Below are positions 48,662 through 59,737 of a DNA stretch of 64,000 bases, piece after piece. Under the pieces are notes generated by a model. It searched no databases. It worked only from the letters and a program-made list of their open reading frames with translations, and was not told the origin of the DNA. The stretch is from Siphonodentalium dalli (taxonomy: Eukaryota; Mollusca; Scaphopoda; Gadilida; Siphonodentaliidae), in the NCBI GenBank assembly GCA_032622095.1, contig CP136061.1:201432244-201496243 (forward strand), written 5' to 3'. Numbering within the stretch: the stretch's first letter is position 1; every line of letters starts with the position of its first letter. A program made the translations under genes and the position numbers.

Positions 48662-50915
48662 GTCTTGACCAGAATTTTTTTTTTTTTTTCTTTTACACAC
48701 GGAAAAATTATATATCATATGAAAGTAGAAGATGTAGGCTTCATGTTCCGCCCTGCTGTAAAATGTGAAAGTGGTGCCGTTGCCATGGAAACAGAATGTA
48801 AACAATGTAGACACAGTTTGATATTAAACCATTTCCGCAAATGGTAAAAACTAATTTAAGCCCATTCTAGGACAGGAACAGACGTTGAAGATCATTTATT
48901 GATGATTTGTCCACTATAACTATGTTCCAACGATTCCATTATTAAATAGGATGCACAATATATGTGGTCAGTTAGTCATTATATGCAGCTACTTAGTCAA
49001 TATATGCAGTTAGTTAGTCATTATATGCAGCTACTTAGTCAATACATGCAGTTAGTTAGTCATTATATGCAGCTACTTAGTCAATAAATGTGGTTAGTTA
49101 GTCATTATGTGTAGATAATTAGTCAATATATGTGGCTAGTTAGTCAGTATATGCAGTTTCTTTGTCAATAAATGTGGTCAGTTAGTCAATATATACATCT
49201 ACTTTGTCAAAATGTGCAATTGCATTGACAATATATGCAGCTAATTTATCAATATATATGGTTAGTTAGTCAATATATGCATCTACTTTGTCTAAGTAGC
49301 TGCATATAATGACAAACTGACCACATATATTGACAAAGTAGCTGCATATAATGACTATCCAGCCGCATATATTGACTAAGTAGCTGCATATAATGACTAA
49401 CTGATCACATATATTGACTAAGTAGTTGCATATAATGACTGACTAACACATATATTGACAAAGGAACTGCATATAATGACTAACTAACCGCATATATTGA
49501 CTAAGTAGCTGCATATAATGACTAACTAACTGCTTATATTGACTAAGTAACTGCATATAATGACTAACTAACTGCTTATATTGACTGAGTAACTGCATAT
49601 AATGACTAACTAACCACACATGTTGACTAAGTATCTACACATAATGACCAACTAACTGCTTATATTGACTAACTATCCGCATATATTGACTAAATAGCTG
49701 CATATAATGACTAACTGACCACATATATTGACTAAGTAGTTGCATATAATGACTAACTATCCGCATATATTGACCAAGCAGCTGCATATAATGACTAACT
49801 GACCAAATATTGACTAATTATGTGCATATAATGACTAACTGACCGCATATACTGACTAAGTAGATTAATATAATTACTAATAATATGTATAAATTATTAC
49901 TGTAACCAATATAGTATCAAATAAATGTTTCAATTCCAAAATTATCGCATTTTGCAAAAATTAACAGTTTTTACCCCAAAATGGCAATAAAACCTTCATA
50001 TCCTATATGTGCATCCTAGCTACTACTGGGATAATTGGGAAATAGTAATCTTTGAAAAAGGTTTTGAGACATCTATAACGGGTTGTCATAATACGCTTTG
50101 CTTCATAAAATTACATGCTTTAAATGTCAGCTCTATGGGAAAAAACATCAATATTTGGCGAAATTTGGTCCGTTTCCATGACAACAGCTGAATAAACCGC
50201 ATCAATTAACCAACACAGAAGTCCGGATTAAAAGTGCATGTCATAAAAAACAAATTTCAAAAAGTTATATTGTGTCGCAAGGGTTATAGGTCTTCATTTC
50301 TTTCCAATAACGGCATTTTTTGTATTTTTAAATATCGTTTCCATGGTAACAGGTATTTCTCTTGGTATTGGGCCTTTTCGGCAGTTTTATCCAAATTAAT
50401 TTTAAGTACACGTATGATGCCATCATACTAATGCATAAATTATTACTGTAACCAATGTAGTATTCAATAAATGTTCCAATTCAAAATTATCGCATTTTTT
50501 GCAAAAATCACCATTTTTCACCCCAAAATGGCAATAAAGACCCATATGACCTATATACTGTGCATCCTATTTAATACTGGAATCGTTGGAACATATTTAT
50601 AGTGGACAAATCATCAATAAATGATCTTCAACGTCTGTTCCTGTCCTAGAATGGGCTTAAATTAGTTTCTACCATTTGCGGAAATGGTTTAATATAAAAC
50701 TGTGTCTACATTGTTTACATTCTGTTTCCATGGCAACGGCACCACTTTCACATTTTACAGCAGGGCGGAACATGAAGCCTACATCTTCTACTTTCATATG
50801 ATGTATAATTATTCCGTGTGTAAAGAAAAAAATTAAACTCGAAAAATAAGCCCCGTTGGGGCCAAGACCGCTCATCTATTATGCGGGCGTCCCCGTTATT
50901 GTTCAATTTTTCTAC
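48662..50915. mobile_element. 2.25-kb fold-back element inside the SGNH ORF
   Basis: Long inverted arms: 48690-48960 (GATGTAGGCTTCATGTTCCG; GCCATGGAAACAGAATGTAA; GATGATTTGTCCACTATAA) recur inverted at 50570-50825. AGCGGTCTTG at 48658 is mirrored by CAAGACCGCT at 50862. A candidate 9-bp target duplication is AGAGGAGCG (48653-48661) and AGAGGGGCG (50916-50924), one mismatch; 9 bp with long TIRs would fit Mutator-like integration. The centre is an inverted minisatellite, and 49890-50050 is repeated at 50430-50595. No transposase. Confidence 0.8.
48958..49865. repeat. Inverted minisatellite, ~21-bp half-units
   Basis: 48958-49290 alternates TTAGTTAGTCATTATATGCA and GCTACTTAGTCAATATATG. From about 49292 to 49865 the same units run inverted (TGCATATAATGACTAACTAA; CATATATTGACTAAGTAG). 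The turn is near 49292. The arrays would fold into one long hairpin. Confidence 0.88.
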
Positions 50916-50926
50916 AGAGGGGCGCT

Positions 50927-51484
50927 CAAGTCTGGGACCTTTTATCCCTCCAGGCAAATCTTAGGTCATTCTACCCCCATGTAGTGATCTTGCAGGTCGG
51001 GAGCAATGATCTTTGCTGGAGGGATCCGGTGGGTGTGGTAGAAGATTTAGTGGGGTTCTGCACCGTCCTGCGGTCCATCCATAGTGTGCAAAAAATCCTG
51101 GTTAGCCAGGTTTTTCATCGGCTTTCGGTGCGGGGGCCAAAGCATATTGACCTTTACAACAGCCACGTAAATGAGCTCAATGACACAATAGACTTTGCTT
51201 TAACTCAATCTTTTTCTCAGTGGGAGTCGTGGCCCCACAGACGCTTTACCGATGAGCCCCTGCACCTTCATCGGGACGGTGTCCACCTCAAGGGAAATTA
51301 TCAAATTCTGTATTTATACAGTATTCGGGATGTCATTAACTACGGTATCGCCTCTCTGGCTTGGGTGCATCGTCCCCTTGGGGCTCCTCGGCGGCAAAAT
51401 AAAACTTTTGTACCTCAAATGGTATTTAACCTCCACCCTCTACCACGGGCTATTTTTGATTTTGTGCCCTCACACCGAGCTTGA
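50927..51484 (+). pseudogene. SGNH-hydrolase ORF, C-terminal part
   Basis: After the fold-back element the frame reads QVWDLLSLQANLRSFYP, then HVVILQVGSNDLCWRD, whose G-S-N-D is SGNH block III. Further on, LHLHRDGVHLKGNYQ holds the D-x-x-H of block V. The frame ends at a stop at 51484. With the N-terminal piece, all three catalytic blocks are present, so before the insertion this was probably a full hydrolase ORF. It precedes the Gag region on the same strand, whereas in the 27-kb remnant the hydrolase follows the recombinase. Confidence 0.78.
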
Positions 51485-51540
51485 CGTTGGGTGCTGCTTC
51501 TGTCACCCTATGCATGCTTCTGCTTAGATTAGCACCAGTC

Positions 51541-53034
51541 GTAAGTTACATTTATTATCTACTTACGTTGTCATTGCATTAGCCGGTTCACGAGACTTCC
51601 TTTCTGTCTGGCACCTCTTTGGTTACTTACATGTAGCCAGTTTTAATATTAACTGTCATTCTGTCATTTCAACAAGCATTTAACATACATGTACATGTAC
51701 ATACGTAAAGGGAATAATACGTCATCAATTGTTAATAGTAAATCACAGTTTTTGTTTTCACTTGGCCGTTTAATTGGCTGGCTAGTCAGAATTGACAACA
51801 CATTTGTGTGATAAATTTCAAAAGGAAGTCTCATGAATTTACCGGTGCAGAGTTTGAAGGGACTCTGACGCTTGACTATTAACTGGTTAATATCTGGCCT
51901 ATTTGGTCACGATTTATTTTCAGGAGCTTTTTGCATGCTATTTTCTCCTACAGCTATGTTTTGCTACTGACACCTAAATGGTTTGCAGTTACTCTCATGC
52001 TACTTTATTTACATGTAGCTGCTGTTTTTAGTAGCTCATCGCATGCTATTTGATCCTCAGCTTTTCTACTGACACCTAAATGGTTTGCAGTTAGTCTTAT
52101 GCTATTTTATTTACATGTAGCTGCTGATTTTTAATGTAGCTGCCGACTTTAATGTAGTGCTTCCATTTATAATTTCAGATAACAATTATGTGCATGTGCT
52201 ATCATATTTATTCAGCCATTGCCAACAAGATGGCCCATTGGTTACAATACATCTCCAGCTTGCAGCCAGTCGTAGAAAATCTCACTCATCGTCAAATTTC
52301 AAAAAAAAAAAAAATCAATAATAATTACAAATAAATGGCTTTTCTCATTGTCCTACCTTGGCATACGAGAGGGCTATATTGAGTCACCGATTGGTTCTGT
52401 TACAGCTTAATCATTATGCTTTCTTAGATTTTGTTATATATTTTTGATGAATATGCACATAGTTCACAACTTTCCTTGGTAGTGTCATTTGTCTTTCTGT
52501 CACACCAACAGTGTGTTTTCCCCAATAACAACACAACCCTGTCTATTCAGAGTTACGCTGTCCAGTCTGTCGACCGCAGGTTATACATGGACATTGACAT
52601 CTTATTATATACATGTATATATATATATACATATGTATATTATTTTTATTTTATTTATTTGTTTTTTCTGCGATCGTTCTGGTCCATGCGTACCACCCTT
52701 CTGGGACTCATGTTTTGGGTGTATACTTGTTTTATCCCAAAACTTTTTCAAGCACCTACATTTTGTTTTTTCGTACTGTCAGAGTATATTTTGACTTTTT
52801 ATTGCCAGTTTTAGTACTGCCACATCATGGTATTATATATTTTTCCAATTAATTTTGGTTCGGAACACACACCTATGGTTTACAATTATATAATACTCTG
52901 GCGAGTTCCTGGCACTCTTAATGACAGCCGACCATTTTTCAAAAGGCTGCTTTCCAAGCTTGGTTATGTCTATAAATGCTACTGTTGCCAGCTCTAATAA
53001 TATTACTTGTCTGGGTCTTTTTTTCTTTTTACAG
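51541..53034 (+). other. Possible intron between SGNH and Gag ORFs
   Basis: CACCAGTC followed by GTAAGTTACAT at 51540 is a strong donor, and TTTTTTTCTTTTTACAG at about 53018-53034 a strong acceptor. The sequence between has no supported ORF. It contains a doubled ~120-bp block near 51950-52130 (GACACCTAAATGGTTTGCAG twice). Splicing of this element is inference. Confidence 0.4.
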
Positions 53035-53069
53035 TCAGTCTTCCGACGCAGTCACCACCAGTTACCATT

Positions 53070-54496
53070 ATGCCTCCCAAGCTCACATGGTCAGCTGCTC
53101 CAGTCGAGCACCAATTCAACGGAAACGTCGTGGTCGTCCACCAGCTAGGGCCGCCTGCTCATCAAATCCTGATATGCCGACTATCAGTACAGGCTCATTG
53201 ACCAGCCCTGGTCCGTCTCAACTTAGTGGTAGTTTACCACCTGGTGGTTTTCTACCTCCTGCTGCTTCCTCGGTGCCGGCGCCAGTTCACTACCTTCATG
53301 GCATGCGTCGCCTTTGCCGCCATGGACTTCTTCACAGCACACTTTTGCCGGTGTCCCCCCCCCCTTTGAACTCCGCTGTGCTACCTCCTTGGTCGGGTTC
53401 GCTCCCGTCTACTTCACCAGCTTACATGGTTTCGGTAGTTCAGTCGCTGCATTCGTCACCAACGTGCACTTACTGTCTTCCCACAACAGTGACTTCTGTT
53501 ATCACCCCTGCGGTGGTCCCTCCTATTCATCCGGGCGGGCAGTTTGGACTTCCCGCTTCTTCACCTGGACCGTCCTGGCTTTCCGACCATAATCTGACTG
53601 CTCCTTCGTTCCCTGGCTGCCCTCAGCCTTGGCCGGTTGCTGCTGCTTCTACATCACAGATGCCTGCTGCCTCACAGCCTCCCAACTTCCAACCATGACA
53701 TTCGGACAGTATCGGCTCCCCGAACCAGTTCGGTATGCCTCAGCTTGACTTCATCTCCATGGCCTCGCCCCTTGACGCTCATGTGCCTGTTAAATTACGG
53801 ACTCAGATTTGGGCCAACGAGTTCGTTCCCTTGGCGTCTTTACTTCCAGACAACAATAATACTAATTCCGATGTTTCTTTTCCAGTGAATATGAGTCTTA
53901 TTGGTCCACAGGCAGTTTTTGTCCAGCAAAAACAACCAAAAATTATTTCAGACATCAACCCAGTGGCTCGATGCCTTTATAATTTTTGCTACAATTTACT
54001 GTACAAGATTTCCAAACCACATTTCAAGTATGTTCAGTTATATCATGCGCATTAGACGTATGGCCCGGGCGGGTACAGTTGGTCTTTTTACGATCGCCAA
54101 TTCCGTCTTCTGCGACAATTCAACCCAAATTTATCGTGGGATCACATCCAATGGGAGTTATACATGCAGGCTGCCCCCAGGGTACCTGAATTTACTCCTC
54201 CTCAACCGGATCGATCTTTCGGTACAAAGCATCCAAATTCTTTTCAAAAAACCAAAAACTCGATACCAAATGGCTATTGTTGGGACTTCCATAGAGGCAA
54301 ATTTTGCGCAGGATGCAACTTCTCACACAGCTGCTTCCAGTGCAAGCAGCCCCACAGCTTCACTAAATGTTCCCGCCGGGGTAATACCACAAATTTCAAA
54401 CCTCCCTACAACAAGGGGGGACCTAAGCCTACACCGTTCATTAGAAATACACAGACAAAAACTGCCAACACCAATATTCATTCCATTACTAAATGA
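53070..54496 (+). pseudogene. Gag-like region with AT-hook-like and CCCH zinc-knuckle motifs
   Basis: ATG at 53070 opens MPPKLTWSAAPVE; a frameshift leads to QRKRRGRPPARAA, an AT-hook-like basic motif. A long Pro/Ser-rich segment follows to 53698. The next frame (53735-54055) contains PLDAHVPVKLRTQIWANEF, a Gag-core-like block. After another shift, 54164-54496 holds PNGYCWDFHRGKFCAGCNF, then SHSCFQCKQPHSFTKC, a Cys/His cluster typical of Gag proteins in DIRS/Ngaro-type elements. At least two frameshifts. The end overlaps the RT frame, as is usual for these elements. Confidence 0.75.
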
Positions 54497-55829
54497 GTTG
54501 TTGTCTGGTTATCACAACCAGGCATTTCTGATTGAAGGTTTCACCAACGGCTTCCGAATGGGCTACGAAGGGGACGAAAAGTCTCGCGAGTCTCCCAATT
54601 TAAAATCGGCGCTTGAGTTTCCGGAGATCGTTGCAATGAAAATTGACAAGGATTTATCCTTGGGTAGAATAGCCGATCCATTCACGACTCACCCTACCTA
54701 ATTTCATTGTCTCCCCAATAGGTGTGGTGCCAAAAAAAAACAATCTGGTGAATATCGCTTAATACACCATTTATCCAATCCACATGGGGATTCAGTCAAT
54801 GACCACATTAACATTGAGTACAAATCAGTATCTTATGCCTCGATCCAAGATGCGATTGATGTTATTCAAAAGCTACCAAGTGGATCGCACTGCAGCAAAG
54901 TTGATATTCTTTCTGCTTTCAGTGTCCTCGTTTCGCACCCGGACGATTATCACCTTCTTGACTTTAAATTTAATGATCGGTACTTTTTTGACCGGTGTTT
55001 GCCAATGGGGGATTCGTCCAGTTGCCACAATTTCGAGGCTTTCAGTTCCGCTCTTGAATCGATAGCTAAAAAGAAACTCGCAATTTACAACTGCGTACAC
55101 TATCTAGACGATTTCTGCCTCATCGCTCCTTCGGAATCCGTTTGTGAAGCCTATTTACGTTCATTTCTCAACATTTGTGACCAATTACGTGTGCCAATTG
55201 CACACGAGAAAACCATTTCTCCATCCACCGTTATTACCTTTCTCGGGATTCAATTGGATACAGTTGAGATGTGTACATCACTCCCCCCCCCCCCGCGATA
55301 AACTACTTGAGTGCGCTCATCGCATTTGTTCACTTTTAGCCAGAAGCAAGGCCACACTCCGAGAATTTTTATCGATCATCGGGCTCTTAAACTTTACTTG
55401 TTCTGTGATATGGCCAGGGAGAATCTTTCTGCGTCGTCTTATCAACAAAACAATGGGCATAATTAAATTACACCACAGAATAAGAATCACTCGCGAAGTG
55501 AAGCTCGACTTAAAAATCTGGCTATTGTTCTTGGAACATTTCAATGGAACCTCATTCTTCCTCGGTCGTCATTTCACAACCTCGAGCATGTTACAATTTC
55601 ATACAGACGCGGCAGCCTCAGCTGGATATGCCACGATTTTTTATCCAGAATATACGGTCGGGGAATGGTCATCACATGAGAGATCATTAAACATTTCTGT
55701 TTTGGAACTATATTCTATTGTTTTAGGCATTCATATCTGGGGAAGCCGTATAAAAAACAGATCCGTTCTATTTTATTCCGATTTGCCCCACTGCGCAGTC
55801 ACTCTCAACAAAGGTATTAACATATGATA
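54440..55829 (+). pseudogene. Reverse transcriptase and RNase H of a DIRS-order retroelement, 3' truncated
   Basis: Motifs in order: GYHNQAFLIEGFTNGF and EGDEKSRESPN (to 54701); after a frameshift SPIGVVPKK and GEYRLIHHLSNPHGDS; KVDILSAF (motif A Asp); CLPMGDSSSCHNFE (motif B); HYLDDFCLIAP (motif C, Y-L-D-D); FLGIQLDT. A run of 12 C at 55281-55292 breaks the frame. RNase H then follows with FHTDAAASAGYA, SVLELYSIVLGI and LFYSDLPHCAV carrying three of the catalytic acids. The frame stops at 55829 after LNKGINI, so the last part of RNase H is absent and no recombinase follows. LPMG with YLDDF places it nearest the DIRS/Ngaro group. Confidence 0.85.
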
Positions 55830-55849
55830 GATTGTCATTGATATCATAC

Positions 55850-56350
55850 TTAAAGACACGGTTGGCCTTGGCGGTGGGTATCCTGTGAAAATATCTCCAC
55901 CCGTCAAAAACCGCCACAAACAGAAAGAACATCATAATGTAGATAGACTTTGTCCGTATACAAATAAGAAATATCACATAAACAGTACGTTATGGTCATA
56001 TGTTTGACCATTGTTATGTAAACAAAGGCATAAAAAGTTACTTTTCTGGTGTTTGTTTATATTATGATGGTAAACATAAAGAGCGTTCTTTGTTGGTGAA
56101 TACCTGATATGGAACTAATAAAGAGCGTTAATGCAATTTGTGTGTGATTAGCCAGTAGCATTGTGCTGTCTTCTGTAACACAATCAGTCTCTTCTTAGGT
56201 AAAATATAGTAGGTCTCTATGATAACATGCTGTTTACGCGATGGTCATGGTATATGTGAACGGAGCTGTATGCGTTTTACTGTTTTTCTGTTTACGGTGT
56301 TTGGAACAAAAATGAATATTTTCGACAATTAAGGCCGCACGTGCCTTTAA
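55850..56350 (+). mobile_element. TTAA MITE family 1, copy 4 (complete, reference copy)
   Basis: TTAA at 55850-55853 and 56347-56350. The ends AGACACGGTTGGCCTT and AAGGCCGCACGTGCCT are imperfect inverted repeats. The interior keeps the CTTCTGTAACACAATC site, which is empty here but holds the giant fold-back element at 3138. It lies 20 bases after the end of the RNase H frame. Confidence 0.85.
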
Positions 56351-57065
56351 CTGAATTGACAAAATAAATACACATGAATAAATCACAAATATTGGCTTCT
56401 GACATTCTGTGGTTTTATCACAGGACTGAGGTATCCCAGTGATGCAAAGTATTCCAACTATATCAAAGTAAGGCCAAAAAATATATACCCGTGTTTCTGG
56501 TGACATGCAAGAAAAAATAGGGGCGGGCGGGTGTCTTTTCATTTTATTTTATTTTTTCATTTTATTTTCAACTTTGCTCAAAATAAATATGAATAGCCCC
56601 CCTCCTCCCGGACTTCTTCTCCTTCAATAAAACAATAAACAAATTTATTTGATTCAGCTGTGATCTAACTGAAGTGTGGTATAATTTCCAGTTTAACAGT
56701 ACACGCGATGTGTCCATTTTTTAGGAAATGAATCAGTTTACAAGGAAAATAAAATCGGATGCGTACTAATTTTGCAAAATCAATAAAATGAAAACGATCG
56801 GGGCGCCTGAATAGGGGCAGGCGGGTCACCAGAAACACAGGTCTTTTTATTTTGGCCTAATCAATCTCACTATGCCATTGCATATTGGTGATAAGTCTGT
56901 TGAAATACAGTTTATATTGACCTCAAATGTGTCCCTTTCTGTAAGGTAATGTATTTGTCATATGATGGACCATGGGTAATGGATTATACCAAAAATACGC
57001 ACATAACTTTTGGAGGTCATAGCGTGTATCAATGTGCAGTATTGACGCTAAATTAAATTACATAC
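56351..57065. other. Unassigned sequence
   Basis: GGGCGGGCGGG(T) and TCACCAGAAACAC-type blocks occur twice in inverted orientation (56490-56535; 56810-56840), suggesting a small inverted-repeat element. No gene recognised. Confidence 0.35.
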
Positions 57066-57128
57066 CTGCTCATCTGCTATTGTAGCACCCACTGGTATAA
57101 GCAAAGCAACCTCACAGTTAGTCGGCAT
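57066..57128 (-). CDS. Candidate first coding exon of GTF3C6
   Basis: ATG at 57128 opens a 21-codon peptide starting MPTNCEVALLIPVG and ending ADEQ, followed by a consensus donor (GAGCAG then GTATGTAA) in phase 0. The exon at 22208 also starts in phase 0, giving DEQ-ETDVLVEISG, which resembles the acidic lead-in of human GTF3C6; the human protein also has 21 residues before this point. An in-frame stop lies a few codons upstream of the ATG, supporting a start. The link would need an intron of about 34.9 kb containing many transposons. It could instead begin another minus-strand gene. Confidence 0.4.
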
Positions 57129-58810
57129 TGTCAATGATTACAAATGGCAAGGATTCCATTTCTTTGAATCCAAGTTATTTCAATCACCTATATAAGAGAC
57201 AGCCAAATTTTAATACAAATTTTCTTAACATTGATAGCACATTTACACAAATAAAATAACAAAAGCTCTCTCGGGGTAAATTCGCATTAGACACCATATA
57301 TTACACACATAATGTATGTACATGAAGCGTTGAGTGGCCATTCTCAATGCCTTGTAAAATGCCTTATGGGGCGGGGACTACAAATTAGATTTAATGAACA
57401 CCTCAAATGGGTTTCAGCAACTGTTGGAGGTTTCATTTAATTACTTGATAGTTCCATGTTGATCTGAATCGCCCTATATACTGGTACTAATTGAAATATT
57501 TGGATAAAATCTAACATACATGTACAACTATGGTTTTATTTTCATACAAGCTCAACTCAATTTCATTATTTTAAATTTCATATAAAATGTCAGAGATCCT
57601 GAATGTTTCTTTGCTATTGGCGGCGACATGATAAAATAAAACAAAAGATATTTTGATAATTCACATGTATTTTAGACTGAACTTAACAAAGACCCCAGTC
57701 CACGCGACAACTCCTGTGGTTCATTAAGTCTGGTGCAAGCATAACAGAGATATACTATTATATAGGTACAGAGGGGGGGGGTGACAGAATCGCAACTGTT
57801 ATTTAATGCTAATAAATGTGATGGGATGTTCAAAACATTTGTTTCCAGCTAATTGTGGTATATCCGCCTTAATGAATTGAAATTATCTATCTCATCTTAC
57901 CTGTAAATGTTGACAGTTACAGGTAATCAGGAATTAACCTCTCATTGCACTTCTCCTACCTGGTACAGGACAATCCCAACCTTTCATTGCCCTTCTCCTA
58001 CAGGGTACAGGACAACCCCATGACAAGCCAGTGTGTTAGTGTTCAGTCAACTGTAATTGAGACAAAACATTTTGCAGGTTAACAAATCCAAAAGCAATAT
58101 TTTATGAAAATTAACATAACACGGAGTGAGTTAAAATATTCGTTTGAGGGTTAAGTTGCAATAATATTCCACATGTGGTGGAAAATCAGATTGCTGCATA
58201 TTAATTACTAACATAATGCACAGATGTAATTTATTATACCATGTAACCAGTACACACATAAACATATCTAGAGGGCTCTGTTGAGGGTGGGGAAATTTCC
58301 AAATGATACCCCTAAAGTTGAACATTTCCAACTGATGGCCATTTAGTTTAAGATTTGGGTCAAAAATATGAAACTATGTGATTATTGGCAAAATTAAAAC
58401 TGTAAGAACAATTTCTACATATTATTGTTGTGAATTTTCCAACTATTATTATTTCGTGAGATTTAATACATTTATTTCCAACTGTTTGGACCAAATTTGT
58501 TTTGTGGGGAGGGGTATATATAATACTCCAGCATTATATATACCAGTCAATGAATGGTAACTCTTTCACTACCTGTTCCCAAAATGTCGATCATGTAGGC
58601 TACATGCAAGCTGAGTACCTGTACCTGTAACATTATAACCAGGTTTGGCACATCCTACATTTGACTAAATATAAATAGTTAAATATGACGATATCGAACC
58701 AATTTTCTTCCCATATGTGCATAAATTATGAGATCCTTGAACATGCAGCCACATTGAAGTGTAACAATAATATAGTAACTGAACAGGCTTTAGAATCATT
58801 TGTGTCGTGT
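57129..58810. other. Unassigned, mostly single-copy sequence
   Basis: 57773-57781 is a short G run. 57950-58015 holds a doubled CTTCTCCTAC(C/A)(T/G)GGTACAGGACA unit. No exon supported. Confidence 0.35.
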
Positions 58811-58873
58811 TAGATCATGCCATGAATCTCTACTCTGGCTATGCCCATACGTACCGATTCATGGCATGATCTA
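58811..58873. mobile_element. Minimal TA-1 fold-back MITE, 63 bp
   Basis: TAGATCATGCCATGAATC on the left and GATTCATGGCATGATCTA on the right, with a middle of about 27 bases. It has the same ends as the 512-bp copy at 1791, so it is an internally deleted derivative with only its termini left. Confidence 0.75.
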
Positions 58874-59545
58874 GTAAGTCACATATATGGTATTTATGGT
58901 TGGATTATTTCCCTTGTTTTGAAGATCCATGAAACCGTAATACATAATATACATATTCAACTAGTATAGTTGAATTACTATCAGGTCATTCGGGTGCCTG
59001 GTAATAGTGCCAACATGATTATTAATTTGGAGAAAATTCCCAATGATCACTTGTATTATTTGACATTGAGACAGAATGAAATTGCCATGTGATCTGACAC
59101 TATTAATATTATAATTATTAATTTCACTTTCAGCCTAAACCCCCATCCATAACTAAAGTAAAGACATGAACACGATTACTAGGCACTTGATAGTATTATA
59201 AAATCAACTATTATAATTGATTACAACCAAAATAGAACAAAATATATAGACCTTGGTCCTCCAAATTGTAAAAATAAATTGTGGTGTGTCCACTGGTCAG
59301 CAATACAAAATAGCATGTGACCAGAACTTGGCAACAGTATTCAATTTTTTATCAGAAATAACAAATGGAAAAAAAATTGACAATAATGATTATGATGATA
59401 AAAATATACTATATATATAACTGGCGCTTCAACAGTTTAGTTTTGTACGTTTTTGTATACATTAATGCAGTGTGGTCTACATGTTTGTTGTGTCCGCCAT
59501 TTTGTAAACAACAACAAAACGTGCAAGAAAATAGACAAACTTACA
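58874..59545. other. Unassigned sequence
   Basis: No gene or repeat recognised. Confidence 0.35.
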
Positions 59546-59551
59546 TCAAAG

Positions 59552-59691
59552 TACACCATCCTTCATGGGATCGTCGGTACCACCAATGCTAACATGTTCA
59601 ACGTGACTTAGTCTTGAATGTGAGTCATTATTGCGAGCAATATCGGGCGTTAGATCCAGCCTTAATTCGCCAATATGCAGCTGAAAAACAC
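59552..59691 (-). other. Candidate 5' exon upstream of the 57-kb exon
   Basis: On the minus strand an acceptor-like ATGTGTTTTTCAG is followed by about 140 bases open in one frame (LHIGELRLDLTPDIARN; HVEHVSIGGTDDPMKDG) and a stop. A donor-like GTAAGTTTG comes just after. It might be a 5' untranslated or alternative exon of the minus-strand gene. Family unknown. Confidence 0.25.
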
Positions 59692-59737
59692 ATCTGTTTA
59701 CACTTATTTCTCTGATTACCGGAAACTGACTCACCAC

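Noticed and set aside
52431-52852. Hydrophobic frames resembling membrane proteins
   Set aside because: T-rich sequence within the putative intron of the retroelement; hydrophobicity follows from TTT/TAT codons.
53314-53592. Second reading frame across the Pro/Ser-rich Gag segment
   Set aside because: Overlaps the AT-hook-containing frame; C-rich sequence leaves several frames open, and only one continues from the basic motif.
54873-55100. Minus-strand frame over the reverse transcriptase
   Set aside because: Antisense shadow of RT motifs A-C.
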